A DNA stretch of 64,000 bases from Marinovum sp048263515. GTDB taxonomy: Bacteria; Pseudomonadota; Alphaproteobacteria; Rhodobacterales; Rhodobacteraceae. The DNA is taken from contig NZ_JBLXEC010000003.1 of NCBI RefSeq assembly GCF_048263515.1, forward strand, positions 124,001-188,000, given 5' to 3'. The stretch's first letter is position 1, and every line of letters begins with the position of its first letter. Made by a program: the position numbers and the translations under genes. This document shows positions 39,119 through 48,288 of the stretch, piece after piece. The notes beneath the pieces are model-generated. The model was not told the origin of the DNA and did not search any database. It saw only the letters and a program-made list of their open reading frames with translations.

Positions 39119-39672
39119 GGCATATCCGGGCCTGCGCCGCATGTCGGCGCCATGGCATCGTCTGAATGGGAAAATCGCATACCGGACGGTATGGAGCTTC
39201 TAGGTAGCCATGGAGGCGCAGGAAGTCAATCTCCCTCGCGGGAGCGGCTTTTCCCCGGGCGGATCGTCCTGAACCCCTTTCATAGAAATTAAAGAAAAGA
39301 AGGTTTGATTTGGAGTGTAGGGCGCGGGTTTTCTGTGGATTACGCTGTCATCCCGGTATTTATCAACATTGTGCAGGAAGTCCCGGGGCGGAGGTGGAAA
39401 ATCTTGGCGGCGTTCGCGCGGCATTTCTGAATCTTTCAGCGATTCCAATTTATTGACGCCCCCTCAATGACCTTCAAGCTTGGGGATAAGCCCCGGGATA
39501 GTCCGGGCACGGTCCGGGCCGCTCACAGATCCCGACTTGTCCTTTTCCCGTTGTGTCCGCTTCGCGGCCAAGTCGGTGAAATTCGGCTTTCAGAGCCTCG
39601 GGGGCGCTCGACCTTCGGATTTCACGGATGTATTCCCTGTCTCATCCGCCGCCCTTCCACGGAGTCATCCAC
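39119..39672. other. Gene-free region between rho and maf; probable chromosome origin (oriC)
   Basis: These 554 bases hold no supported gene, and transcription runs away on both sides. It contains an AT-rich stretch at 39278-39312 and a smaller one at 39446-39455. Four 9-mers differ by one base from the DnaA box TTATCCACA: TGTGGATTA (39334-39342), TTATCAACA (39360-39368), TGGGGATAA (39481-39489) and TCATCCACA (39665-39673). Two GANTC sites (39429, 39441) could be CcrM methylation targets. In Caulobacter, oriC lies in the same neighbourhood (rho ... maf-aroE-coaE-dnaQ). There is no experimental proof here. Confidence 0.68.
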
Positions 39673-40272
39673 ATGCCGAAACCCTTTGTCTTGGCCTCGG
39701 GCTCGGAGATCCGCGCCGAGATGTTGCGCCGTGCCGGCCTCTTGGTCGAGGTGATGCCCGCGCGGGTCGATGAAGATTCGGTCAAACAGGGGATGCTGGC
39801 GGATCAGGCCGCGCCGCGGGACATTGCCGATCTGCTGGCCGAGATGAAGGCCGCCAAGGTCGCCGGCAAACGCCCTGACGCGCTGGTGCTGGGCTGCGAC
39901 CAGGTGCTCGACTTCGACGGAACGCTGCTGTCGAAGCCCGACACGCCCGAGGGGGCGGTGGCGCAGCTCTCTGATCTCAGCGGCAAACGCCACAAACTGC
40001 TCTCGGCCTGCGTGGCCTTTGACAATGGAGCGCCGGTCTGGCGTCATGTCGGCGTCGTCACCCTGAGCATGCGGGTGCTGAGCCCGGGCTATATAGAGGA
40101 CTATGTGGCGCGGAACTGGCCGTCGATCCGTCATTCCGTCGGATCCTACAAGCTCGAGGAGGAAGGCAGCCGCCTGTTCACCACGATCTCGGGCGATTAT
40201 TTCACCGTGCTTGGACTTCCGCTTCTGCCTCTGTTGAATTGGCTGGCGATTAGAGGAGAGATTGCGACATGA
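39673..40272 (+). CDS. maf: Maf-like nucleotide pyrophosphatase
   Basis: A 199-residue Maf protein from the ATG at 39673, with CGGAG upstream. It opens with VLASGSEIRAEMLRRAG, the family loop, and carries VLGCDQVLDFDG with the catalytic Asp. Maf proteins hydrolyse non-canonical or modified nucleoside triphosphates; the exact substrate is not clear because this variant has E in place of the usual P/R in the SxSPRR motif. It overlaps aroE by four bases. Confidence 0.93.
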   Translation: MPKPFVLASGSEIRAEMLRRAGLLVEVMPARVDEDSVKQGMLADQAAPRDIADLLAEMKAAKVAGKRPDALVLGCDQVLDFDGTLLSKPDTPEGAVAQLSDLSGKRHKLLSACVAFDNGAPVWRHVGVVTLSMRVLSPGYIEDYVARNWPSIRHSVGSYKLEEEGSRLFTTISGDYFTVLGLPLLPLLNWLAIRGEIAT

Positions 40273-41099
40273 CGGAAAATGTGCCGCTGGCCGGGGTGAT
40301 CGGCCATCCGATCCACCAGTCGAAATCGCCGCAGATGCATGGCCACTGGCTGCGCCGCTACGGCATTCGCGGCCATTACGTGCCGATGGACGTCAAGCCG
40401 GCCGACCTGGCCGAGGTGATCCGCGCCCTGCCCCGCATGGGTTTTGTCGGCGCGAATGTCACCCTGCCGCACAAGATCAACGTGCTCGATCTGGTCGACA
40501 GCGTCACCGACCGCGCCACCATCATCGGCGCGGCCAACACGCTGATCGTGCGCCGCGACGGCACGATCATGGCCGACAATACCGATGGCTACGGCTTCAT
40601 CGAAAACCTGAGGCAGAATGCGCCGGGCTGGGACCCCAAGGCCGGGCCGGCGGTGGTGTTTGGCGCTGGCGGCGCCTGCCGCGCGGTAATTTCCTCGCTG
40701 CTCGAGACCGGGGTCGAGAAAGTGCTGCTGTCGAACCGAACGCGGATCAAGGCCGAGCAGTTGCAGCACGAGTTCGGCATGCGGGTGCAGGTGGTCGACT
40801 GGGTGCAGGTTGGCAATGTGCTGGAAGACGCAGGGCTTGTGGTCAACACGACTTCGCTTGGCATGGTCGGCCAGCCGGAACTGCGGGTGCCGCTCGACGG
40901 TTTGCGGCCCGGCACGCTGGTGACCGACCTGGTTTACAGCCCGCTGCGCACGCCCTTGCTGGAAGTAGCGGCTGAGCGCGGCTGCCCGACCGTCGACGGG
41001 CTGGGCATGTTGCTGCATCAGGGCGTGCCGGGGTTCGAGCGTTGGTTCGGCCGGCGGCCCGAGGTGGATGACGAGCTGCGGCAGGCCGTGTTGGGATGA
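40269..41099 (+). CDS. aroE: Shikimate dehydrogenase
   Basis: A 276-residue enzyme. The shikimate site is VIGHPIHQSKSPQMHG and NVTLPHK (with the catalytic Lys), and the NADP fold is VFGAGGACRAV. It converts 3-dehydroshikimate to shikimate in aromatic amino acid synthesis. It overlaps maf and coaE by ATGA on both sides. Confidence 0.96.
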   Translation: MTENVPLAGVIGHPIHQSKSPQMHGHWLRRYGIRGHYVPMDVKPADLAEVIRALPRMGFVGANVTLPHKINVLDLVDSVTDRATIIGAANTLIVRRDGTIMADNTDGYGFIENLRQNAPGWDPKAGPAVVFGAGGACRAVISSLLETGVEKVLLSNRTRIKAEQLQHEFGMRVQVVDWVQVGNVLEDAGLVVNTTSLGMVGQPELRVPLDGLRPGTLVTDLVYSPLRTPLLEVAAERGCPTVDGLGMLLHQGVPGFERWFGRRPEVDDELRQAVLG

Positions 41100-41689
41100 G
41101 CTTTCGCCTCGGGCTGACCGGCTCCATCGGCATGGGAAAATCGACCACGGCGCAGCTGTTTGCGGAAGAAGGCTGTGCGGTCTGGGATGCCGACGCCGCG
41201 GTGCACAAGCTTTATGCCCAAGGCGGCGCGGCGATTGCGCCGATCGGCGCGCTCTGGCCGGAGGCGATTGTCGACGGCGCGGTGTCGCGGGCGGTTCTGA
41301 AGGAAATCATAGGGGCCGATGCCACCGCCCTGCCCCGGATCGAGCAGATCGTGCATCCGCTGGTGGCGCAGGATCGTGCAGACTTCGGCGCGGGCAATGG
41401 CGCCGCGATTACCGTCTTCGACATCCCCCTGCTCTTCGAGACCGGCGGCGAGGCCGCGATGGACGCGGTGGCCTGTGTCTTTGTCGCGCCAGAGGTGCAG
41501 CGCGAACGCGTGTTGGCACGGGGCACGATGACGGAGGCGCAATTTGCGCAGATCCTTGCCAAGCAGATGCCGATCGACCAAAAGCGCCGCCGCGCCGACT
41601 ATGAGATCGAGACCGATACGCTGGACCATGCCCGCGCGCAGGTTCAGGATGTGCTGAAAGACATAAGACAGAGGCTGGGTGATGCGTGA
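41096..41689 (+). CDS. coaE: Dephospho-CoA kinase
   Basis: A 197-residue kinase with P-loop LTGSIGMGKST near residue 8 and the DADAAVHKLYA motif. It carries out the last step of CoA synthesis. Its stop overlaps the dnaQ start region by eight bases (to the ATG at 41682). Confidence 0.96.
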   Translation: MSFRLGLTGSIGMGKSTTAQLFAEEGCAVWDADAAVHKLYAQGGAAIAPIGALWPEAIVDGAVSRAVLKEIIGADATALPRIEQIVHPLVAQDRADFGAGNGAAITVFDIPLLFETGGEAAMDAVACVFVAPEVQRERVLARGTMTEAQFAQILAKQMPIDQKRRRADYEIETDTLDHARAQVQDVLKDIRQRLGDA

Positions 41690-42371
41690 GATCGTTCTGG
41701 ACACCGAAACCACCGGTTTTGACCCCGAGAGCGGCGACAGGATCGTCGAAATCGGCGCGGTCGAGCTGTACAACCACATGCCCACCGGCCGGACCTATCA
41801 CCAGTACATCAACCCCGAGCGGTCGATGCCGCAGGAGGCCTTCGAAGTGCACGGCTTGGGCGACGAATTTCTCGCCCAGCAGCCGGTGTTCAAGCAGATC
41901 GCCCAGGATTTCCTCGATTTCGTCGCCGATGACTCGATCCTGGTGATCCACAACGCCTCGTTCGACATGAAATTCCTCAATGCCGAGCTGGGTTGGCTGA
42001 AATTGCCGCAGATCCCCTTTGACCGGGCGCTCGACACCGTGGCGATGGCGCGCAAGAAGTTTCCCGGCTCGCCGGCCTCGCTCGACGCGCTCTGCCGCCG
42101 TTTCAACATCGACAATTCGGCGCGGACGCTGCACGGCGCGCTGCTCGACAGTGAAATCCTGGCCGAGGTTTATCTGGAGCTGATCGGCGGGCGGCAGCCC
42201 GGTCTGGTGCTGGCCTCGGTCGAGCGGACCAATGTCGCCAGCGGCGGCGGTGTCTGGAAGCCGAAACCCCGCCCGACGCCCCTGCCCTCGCGGTTGACAG
42301 AAGAAGAGCGCGCCGCCCATGCAGCCTTTGTGGCGGCGATGGGCGAAAACGCGCTCTGGAACCGGTATTGA
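41682..42371 (+). CDS. dnaQ: DNA polymerase III epsilon subunit (proofreading exonuclease)
   Basis: A 229-residue DEDDh exonuclease from the ATG at 41682 (a GTG precedes it by one codon). Exo I is LDTETTGFDP, Exo II is IHNASFDMKFLN, and Exo III contains HGALLDSEILA. A Pro-rich linker (KPKPRPTPLP) leads to a short C-terminal tail that binds the polymerase subunit. Its stop codon lies beside the A-run that forms the terminator of secB on the other strand. Confidence 0.95.
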   Translation: MREIVLDTETTGFDPESGDRIVEIGAVELYNHMPTGRTYHQYINPERSMPQEAFEVHGLGDEFLAQQPVFKQIAQDFLDFVADDSILVIHNASFDMKFLNAELGWLKLPQIPFDRALDTVAMARKKFPGSPASLDALCRRFNIDNSARTLHGALLDSEILAEVYLELIGGRQPGLVLASVERTNVASGGGVWKPKPRPTPLPSRLTEEERAAHAAFVAAMGENALWNRY

Positions 42372-42395
42372 AAAAGGCCGGGCATAAGCCCGGCC
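42371..42395 (-). terminator. Intrinsic terminator of secB
   Basis: On the minus strand GGCCGGGC, TTAT, GCCCGGCC is a perfect 8-bp stem, followed by TTTTT (42375-42371). The T-run overlaps the last base of the dnaQ stop codon on the other strand. As a plus-strand hairpin it has no T-run. Confidence 0.88.
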
Positions 42396-42416
42396 GGTAG
42401 CGCATTGTCAGACGGC

Positions 42417-42947
42417 TTACGCGTCCGGCGTGGCTTTCGCCTGGGCCTGTTGAGCGGCTTGGCGGCGCATGATCTCGTTGCGATAAAGAGAAACGAAATC
42501 AATGGTTTCCAGGTTCAGCGGCGGGAAGCCACCGTCGCGGGTCACGTCCGATACGATGCGGCGCGCGAAGGGGAAGATCATCCGCGGGCATTCGATCAGC
42601 AGATAGGGGTGCAGCTGGTCTTCTGGCACGTTCTCGATGTGGAAGACACCGGCGTAATCCATTTCCAGCAGGAACAGCACATCGCTGGTGCCCTTGGACT
42701 TCGAGGTGATCTTGAGCTTGAGCGCCACTTCGTACTGGTTTTCCAGCTGGCGTTTCTTGGCGTCGAGGTTCACTTCGACCTGAATGTCGGGCTGCACCTC
42801 GCCGGTGGTGCCCTTCTGCGACAGGATGTTTTCGAACGACAGGTCGCGGACATATTGCGCCAGCACGTTCATCTTGGGCTGCTGCAATTGCTGCTGTTGT
42901 TGCGGCTGTGCGGCGGCGCCGTTTTCGGCGGTTTCGTTTTCGGCCAT
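42417..42947 (-). CDS. secB: Protein-export chaperone SecB
   Basis: A 176-residue SecB from the ATG at 42947, preceded by GGGGAGA. A glutamine-rich N-terminus (about residues 15-26) precedes the SecB core with MNVLAQYVRDLSFE, LEMDYAGVFHIENVPED and LIECPRMIFPFARRI. It delivers unfolded preproteins to SecA. It is a single-gene unit. Confidence 0.96.
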   Translation of the reverse strand: MAENETAENGAAAQPQQQQQLQQPKMNVLAQYVRDLSFENILSQKGTTGEVQPDIQVEVNLDAKKRQLENQYEVALKLKITSKSKGTSDVLFLLEMDYAGVFHIENVPEDQLHPYLLIECPRMIFPFARRIVSDVTRDGGFPPLNLETIDFVSLYRNEIMRRQAAQQAQAKATPDA

Positions 42948-43000
42948 GGTTTGTCTCCCCAAATGCGTTTGAGGTGCTTTACCAGTCTGCTGTTACAGGC

Positions 43001-43492
43001 TCAATGGTTGCTCCAGCCGGAAGGGCCGCCCCGCTTGTCGTTTTCCTCGGAAACCTCGGAATAATCGCCGTCGATCACCGTGTCGCGCGGGCCGGGCCGC
43101 GGCGGCTGGCGCGGATCGGGGCGCTGGCCCATCTCGAAATGCTGCACCTTCACCCGCTTGCGGATGAAGTCGTAGACCACGGCGCGCACCGGCGGCATCA
43201 GCAGGGCAAAGCCCACCGCATCGGTAAAGAACCCCGGCGTCAGCAGCAGCGCGCCGGAAAACAGGATCATCGCCCCGTCGGCCAGCGGCTTGGTCGGGTT
43301 CTGCAGTTCCGAGAAGGATCGCTGCAGGTTGGCGATGGCATGCCGCCCCTGCTGACGCACCATGAAGGTGCCGAGGATCGCGGTGATCACCACGATGGCC
43401 AGCGTCGGCCACAGACCGATTGCACCCCCGACCTGGATGAAGAGCGCGATCTCGATCAGCGGAACGAGCAGAAAGGCCAGCAGAAGATACAT
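43001..43492 (-). CDS. fxsA: FxsA family membrane protein
   Basis: A 163-residue protein from the ATG at 43492. Two or three membrane helices are formed by YLLLAFLLVPLIEIALFI, IGLWPTLAIVVITAIL and the LFSGALLLTPGFFTDAVGF region, the last being the family's most conserved block (PG-x-x-TD). FxsA modulates F-plasmid exclusion of phage T7 in E. coli; its normal role is unknown. The tail is polar and Pro/Arg-rich. Confidence 0.9.
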   Translation of the reverse strand: MYLLLAFLLVPLIEIALFIQVGGAIGLWPTLAIVVITAILGTFMVRQQGRHAIANLQRSFSELQNPTKPLADGAMILFSGALLLTPGFFTDAVGFALLMPPVRAVVYDFIRKRVKVQHFEMGQRPDPRQPPRPGPRDTVIDGDYSEVSEENDKRGGPSGWSNH

Positions 43493-43600
43493 TAGGCGAT
43501 ACCCCGAAGGTGAAAGATGGTGTGGTGGACTTGCACCCACCTTGCGCTTACATAAGTGCAACAGCATCCGCTTTCAAAGTGTGTCACTCATGAGGTCCTG

Positions 43601-44260
43601 ATGAATTCGCCCCTGCTCCAGCTTCTTGTCCTTGCTGGGATTGCCGTTTTTCTGATTCTGCGGCTGAAATCCGTGCTGGGCACGCGCGACGGCTTTGAGA
43701 AGCCGCCGCTGCCTCGTGGGGCTGAACCACAAGAAACCAAGCGCGATTTCGAAGTGATCGAAGGCGGGCCGGATCACGACATCATCGATCACGTGCCCGA
43801 AGGTTCGCCCGCGGCGCAGGCGCTGACCGAGATGAAGCGGGTGGAGCCGTCGTTCAACGTGTCGGAATTCATGGGCGGGGCGCGCGGCGCCTACGAGATG
43901 ATCCTGATGGGCTTCGAACGCGGCGACCTGGCCGAGATCAAGCCGTTCCTGGCCGAAGACGTCTACGAAACCTTTGCCGAGGTGGTCGAGGCGCGCGAGG
44001 AACAGGGTCTGACCATCGAGGCGGAATTTGTCGGCGTGCGCGAGCTGGCGCTGCAGGGCGCGACCTTTGACAAGGCCAGCGACCGGGCCGAGATCACCAT
44101 GAAGTTCATCGGAGAGCTCACCCAGGTGGTGCGCGACAACTCCGGCGAAGTGATCGAAGGCAGCCCGACGCAGGTCAAGAAACAGAAGGACATCTGGACC
44201 TTTGCCCGCACCATGGGCAGCGACGATCCCAACTGGCTGCTTGTGGCAACGGATGAGTGA
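43601..44260 (+). CDS. Tim44-like domain protein (TimA type)
   Basis: A 219-residue protein from the ATG at 43601 (GAGGTCCTG upstream). One N-terminal membrane helix (LLQLLVLAGIAVFLILRL) is followed by a linker and a Tim44 domain (about 85-219) containing GARGAYEMILMGFERGD and WTFARTMGSDDPNWLLVAT. The bacterial proteins are homologues of mitochondrial Tim44; a role at the inner membrane is likely. It is followed by mltA after nine bases. Confidence 0.9.
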   Translation: MNSPLLQLLVLAGIAVFLILRLKSVLGTRDGFEKPPLPRGAEPQETKRDFEVIEGGPDHDIIDHVPEGSPAAQALTEMKRVEPSFNVSEFMGGARGAYEMILMGFERGDLAEIKPFLAEDVYETFAEVVEAREEQGLTIEAEFVGVRELALQGATFDKASDRAEITMKFIGELTQVVRDNSGEVIEGSPTQVKKQKDIWTFARTMGSDDPNWLLVATDE

Positions 44261-44269
44261 GCCGGTGCC

Positions 44270-45307
44270 ATGCGGAGGTTGCTCGGTCTTCTCGGCCTGA
44301 TCGGACTGACGATGGGCAGTCCCCCGGCCGTGGCGTCCGAGATTTCCTACAAGGTTCTGTCCTTCGACCAGCTTGACGGCTGGGAGAAGGACGACCACGA
44401 CGCGGCGCTCCGCGTCTTTCGCAACACCTGCATCGACATGCGCGGCCCCGACTGGAAGGCGCTTTGCGCGATGGCGCATGACATGCAGGACGGCAAGGCC
44501 TTCTTCGAGCTGATGTTCCGCCCGGTCCTGATGGAAGACGGTGACGAGATGCTGTTTACCGGCTATTTCGAGCCCGAGCTCGAAGGGTCGCGCTATGCCG
44601 GCGGCCGCTTTCGCTGGCCGGTCTACCGGATGCCGGGCGAGGCGCAGAACCGACCCTGGCTGTCGCGGCGCGAGATTCTGACATCGGGCGTGATGGATGG
44701 CCGGGGCCTTGAGATTGCTTGGGTCGACGATCCGGTCGAGCTGTTTTTCCTGCAAATCCAGGGCTCTGGCCGCATCCGCATGGATGACGGGTCGGTCGTG
44801 CGGGTGGGCTACGCCGGCAAGAACGGCCACGAATACCGCTCGGTCGGTCAGGAACTGGTGCGGCGCGGCGTCTATCAGGCGCACCAGGTTTCGGCGCAGG
44901 TCATCAAGAACTGGGTGCGGCGCAACCCGATCGACGGCGAAGAGTTGCTGTTTCACAACCCGTCTTACGTCTTTTTCCGCGAAGTCTCGGAAGTACCCGC
45001 CGAAAAGGGGCCGCTTGGGGCGATGAACCGGTCGATCACGCCGATGCGTTCAATCGCGGTCGACCCCGATATCGTGCGGCTGGGCTCGCCGGTCTGGATC
45101 GAAAAGGACGGGCGTGGGCCGCTCAGGCGGTTGATGATCGCCCAGGACACCGGATCGGCGATCAAGGGCGCGCAGCGCGCCGACATCTTTGTCGGCACCG
45201 GCGACGATGCGGGCCGCAAGGCCGGGCGGCTGCGCGATCCGGGGCGGATGGTGGTGCTGATGCCGATCCAGCGGGCCTATGCGCTCTTGCCGGAATCGGT
45301 GCAATGA
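44270..45307 (+). CDS. mltA: Membrane-bound lytic murein transglycosylase A
   Basis: A 345-residue MltA with a signal peptide (about 22 residues, ending in AVAS) but no lipobox, so it may be periplasmic rather than lipidated as in E. coli. The 3D domain at the C-terminus holds QDTG (Asp293), ADIF (Asp305) and GTGDDAG, including the catalytic acid. It overlaps the Smr gene by ATGA. Confidence 0.94.
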   Translation: MRRLLGLLGLIGLTMGSPPAVASEISYKVLSFDQLDGWEKDDHDAALRVFRNTCIDMRGPDWKALCAMAHDMQDGKAFFELMFRPVLMEDGDEMLFTGYFEPELEGSRYAGGRFRWPVYRMPGEAQNRPWLSRREILTSGVMDGRGLEIAWVDDPVELFFLQIQGSGRIRMDDGSVVRVGYAGKNGHEYRSVGQELVRRGVYQAHQVSAQVIKNWVRRNPIDGEELLFHNPSYVFFREVSEVPAEKGPLGAMNRSITPMRSIAVDPDIVRLGSPVWIEKDGRGPLRRLMIAQDTGSAIKGAQRADIFVGTGDDAGRKAGRLRDPGRMVVLMPIQRAYALLPESVQ

Positions 45308-45897
45308 CCCGCAAGCGCAAGCTGCGGCCGGAAGAAGCAGAGCTTTGGGGACAGGTTGCGCGCTCGGCCACGCCGCTCGACAAGGCGCGTGGCATGGACA
45401 GCACCCGCGCCGCGCCAAAAAAGCCCGAGCCAGCACCGCAGGCTCCGACGCCGCAGATCCCGCCGTTTCAGATCGGCCAGTCTTCCAAGCCCAAACCGCC
45501 GGGGCACTCGCTGGCGCCGTCGATCTCGGCCTCGCTTGCCGGCGATCCGGTGGCGATGGACAAGAAGGCCTTTACCCGGCTCAAGCGCGGCAAGCTCACG
45601 CCCGAGGCGCGGATCGACCTGCACGGCATGACGCTCGACCGGGCGCATCCGGCGTTGGTGGGGTTTATCCAGCGTGCGTCGGCCCGCGACATGCGGCTGG
45701 TCTTGGTAATCACCGGCAAGGGCAAGAGCCGCCCCGACGAAGGCCCGATCCCGCAGCGCCGCGGCGTCTTGCGCCACCAGGTGCCGCAATGGCTGCGGAT
45801 GCCGCCACTGGGCCCGCTGGTGCTGCAGATCAGCGAGGCGCATATCCGCCACGGTGGCGGCGGGGCCTATTACGTCTATCTCAGGCGGCGACGCTGA
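45304..45897 (+). CDS. Smr (MutS2 C-terminal) domain protein
   Basis: A 197-residue protein. The N-terminal half is charged and Pro-rich and looks disordered. The Smr domain (about 105-197) has the DLHGMTLDRAHPAL and VITGKGKSR motifs of Smr nucleases. It probably cuts nucleic acid; the substrate is unknown. It overlaps the convergent MFS gene by 17 bases. Confidence 0.9.
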   Translation: MTRKRKLRPEEAELWGQVARSATPLDKARGMDSTRAAPKKPEPAPQAPTPQIPPFQIGQSSKPKPPGHSLAPSISASLAGDPVAMDKKAFTRLKRGKLTPEARIDLHGMTLDRAHPALVGFIQRASARDMRLVLVITGKGKSRPDEGPIPQRRGVLRHQVPQWLRMPPLGPLVLQISEAHIRHGGGGAYYVYLRRRR

Positions 45898-47101
45898 GGT
45901 TGGGCCGCGCCTGCATCACGCCAAACGCCATCATCGCGCTGGAAAAGACGAAATAGCCTGCAACGCCAAGGTATTGCGTCTCGAGGCCTAGCCCTGCATC
46001 GATCAGCACCCCGGTCAGCCCCGGCCCCAGCGCCGAGCCCAGCACCATCACCGCCGCTGCCATCGCCTTGATCGCGCCAAGATGGGCGGTACCGTAGAAT
46101 TCGGCCCAAAAGGCATTGGGCAGCGTCGAATTGGCGCCGGTGGTCAGCGCCAGGAAGAAGAAGCCGAACAGCGCCGACGAAGGGCTGCCAGCATAGGCGA
46201 AACAGATGAAAGCCGCGACCATCGGCAGCTGGTAGAACGGGATCAGCCGCGCGGTGCCCAGTCGGTCGAGCAGCCAGCCCGACAGGATCATCGCGCCGAC
46301 GCTGATCGCGGTGTAGATCGGAAACAGCGCCACCAGGTCGAGATGCGCCCAGCCCTTGATCTCGGCATAATGCACCTGCTGAAAGAAGAACGCGGTGTTG
46401 AAGGCCGCAGGCCCGAGCAATGCCGGCACCATGAACCAGAACAGCCGGTGGTTCAGTGTCTGCTTCCGGGTCCAGTGCCGCGCTTCCATGCCGAGGGAAT
46501 GATCGCTTTCGGCATGGCTTTGCGGCGTGCGTTCCCGGCGCAGCAGCAGCAGAAGCAGCGGCACGCTCGCCGCCGCGATCATCGCCGAGAAGACCCAGAG
46601 AAGGCGCCAGTCAAACACCCCGAGCAGCGCGACGAAGACGATGGGCAGCAGCGCCTCGCCAAAGGAAAAGCCCAAGGCGGCAATCGACAGCGCCCGGCCG
46701 CGCATCGCCACGAACCAGCGCGCCATGGCGACGGCCGAAATGTGCATCGTCATGCCCTGGCCGGTCAGCCGAAGGGCAAAGATCACCAGCGGCAGCAGCC
46801 AGACGGTGGAAAAGGCCATCGCGAGACAGGCGAAAGCCAGCAGGATCAGTACACCCGAGCCCAGAACCCGGGCGCGAAACCGGTCGGTCAGTGCCCCGGC
46901 CCAGATCATGACGGCGGCCGACAGCGTGGTGCCCAGCGAGTAAATCCCGCCCCATGCGCCATGCGACAGGCCGAATTCGGCGCGGATTTCGCCGGCAAAG
47001 AGCGAGATGAAGAAGGTCTGTCCGAAACTGGACATCAGTGCCAGAAGCGCGCCGGCCCCCAGCCAGGGCGCGTTCTGCACCAGGAAAGATCGGTTACTCA
47101 C
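45881..47101 (-). CDS. MFS transporter
   Basis: A 406-residue transporter with about twelve hydrophobic helices and the interdomain signature GALTDRFRAR after helix 2. It starts at a GTG (47101). The family is probably the small-molecule or monocarboxylate-like MFS group; the substrate is unknown. It converges with the Smr gene. Confidence 0.88.
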   Translation of the reverse strand: MSNRSFLVQNAPWLGAGALLALMSSFGQTFFISLFAGEIRAEFGLSHGAWGGIYSLGTTLSAAVMIWAGALTDRFRARVLGSGVLILLAFACLAMAFSTVWLLPLVIFALRLTGQGMTMHISAVAMARWFVAMRGRALSIAALGFSFGEALLPIVFVALLGVFDWRLLWVFSAMIAAASVPLLLLLLRRERTPQSHAESDHSLGMEARHWTRKQTLNHRLFWFMVPALLGPAAFNTAFFFQQVHYAEIKGWAHLDLVALFPIYTAISVGAMILSGWLLDRLGTARLIPFYQLPMVAAFICFAYAGSPSSALFGFFFLALTTGANSTLPNAFWAEFYGTAHLGAIKAMAAAVMVLGSALGPGLTGVLIDAGLGLETQYLGVAGYFVFSSAMMAFGVMQARPNLSVAA

Positions 47102-47154
47102 AACGGGGCTCCCCGCGGCACGGACCCGTGCAGCAGGGGGACCGGCGCGTTTGA

Positions 47155-48288
47155 CTAGTTGGACAAGGCTTGTGCCGTGCTGGCCACGTCTGAGGCGGTG
47201 CCAAGCGCGGTGCCGAAGAGCGACAACACGGTGCGGATGGCGACAACCGGCGATTCAGTGGCCAGGACGGTATCGTTGGGGTTTATCAGGAAATTCCGCG
47301 CCGCGAACAACCCGTCAGCGCTGGTCAGATCGAGCGAGAAGATAACCTGTTGCTTTTTCGGGCCATTCGCCGGCTCCTGGACCACGTGTCTGGCCGGATA
47401 TTCCCGCAGCACCAGCACGCCCTTGGGATTGGCCCGCTGGTCGTTGATCCCGCCCATCAGCGACATGGCCTCCAGCGCGGTGACATATTCCTTGGGGAAA
47501 TAGATCAGCTCTTCCGAGCCCGAAGCACCGAGCGCGCTGAAGGCCCGTTCGTCCTGCTGGACGATGATCTTGTCGTTGCCGTGCAGGCGGGTGTTCTTGG
47601 CCGGGCTGTCGAACAGATCTTTGGCCGGGATCGAGTATTTCGAGTCGCCGCGATTGAGGGTGACAATCGGGTTGCGCAGATTTGGACTGATGCCGCCGGC
47701 GGTGGCCAGAACGGTAAGGATCGAGGTGTTGCGGTCGGGCAGGGGGTAATTGCCGGGGCTCGAAACCCCACCGACGACGCTGACGGCATGGGCCACGCCC
47801 GGCGCGGCGGTGAGCTGGACCTGCGCATCCGGAGCAATCGCTTCGAGCGAGCGCTGGATACGGCTGCGGGCGCCATCGGCGGTCAACCCGTTGACCACGA
47901 CGTCGCCGACATAGGGAATGAAGAGCGCACCGCTGGGCGACACGACCAGCCCGTCCATCTTGGCGATGTTCGATCCGTTCTGGGTGAGCAGCGAATTGAC
48001 CTGGCTGTCCCAGATCTGGATGTTCACCTGATCGCCCGGGCGCAGCACCTGGCTTTGCGGGCCGCGGCTGGCGGCGATCCAGTGGAAACTGCCGCTCCAG
48101 CCGGTGACCGGCCATTTCGAGATCAGCGCGGCATTCAGACGGGTGACGGGGACAAGATCGAAGGGCGCATCTTCGGCACGAGCCTCTTTGGTGACCTCGC
48201 GTTCCAGCGCCGCACCGCGCGGCAGCGGGCCACAGGCCGCGACACCGAGGACCAATGCAATAATGAAAAAACGCAAGAACTTGTCCAC
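47155..48288 (-). CDS. Wza/KpsD-type polysaccharide export lipoprotein
   Basis: A 377-residue protein starting at GTG 48288, with GGAGAAG upstream. Signal peptide and lipobox VAAC (Cys19) make it an outer membrane lipoprotein. The N-terminal Poly_export domain (VLRPGDQVNIQIWD, PYVGDVVVNGLT) and SLBB-like repeats (VGGVSSPGNYPLP) follow, with a hydrophobic C-terminal helix, as in OPX proteins that export capsule or EPS. It is divergent from the sugar-nucleotide genes. No Wzc kinase is next to it. Confidence 0.9.
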   Translation of the reverse strand: MDKFLRFFIIALVLGVAACGPLPRGAALEREVTKEARAEDAPFDLVPVTRLNAALISKWPVTGWSGSFHWIAASRGPQSQVLRPGDQVNIQIWDSQVNSLLTQNGSNIAKMDGLVVSPSGALFIPYVGDVVVNGLTADGARSRIQRSLEAIAPDAQVQLTAAPGVAHAVSVVGGVSSPGNYPLPDRNTSILTVLATAGGISPNLRNPIVTLNRGDSKYSIPAKDLFDSPAKNTRLHGNDKIIVQQDERAFSALGASGSEELIYFPKEYVTALEAMSLMGGINDQRANPKGVLVLREYPARHVVQEPANGPKKQQVIFSLDLTSADGLFAARNFLINPNDTVLATESPVVAIRTVLSLFGTALGTASDVASTAQALSN

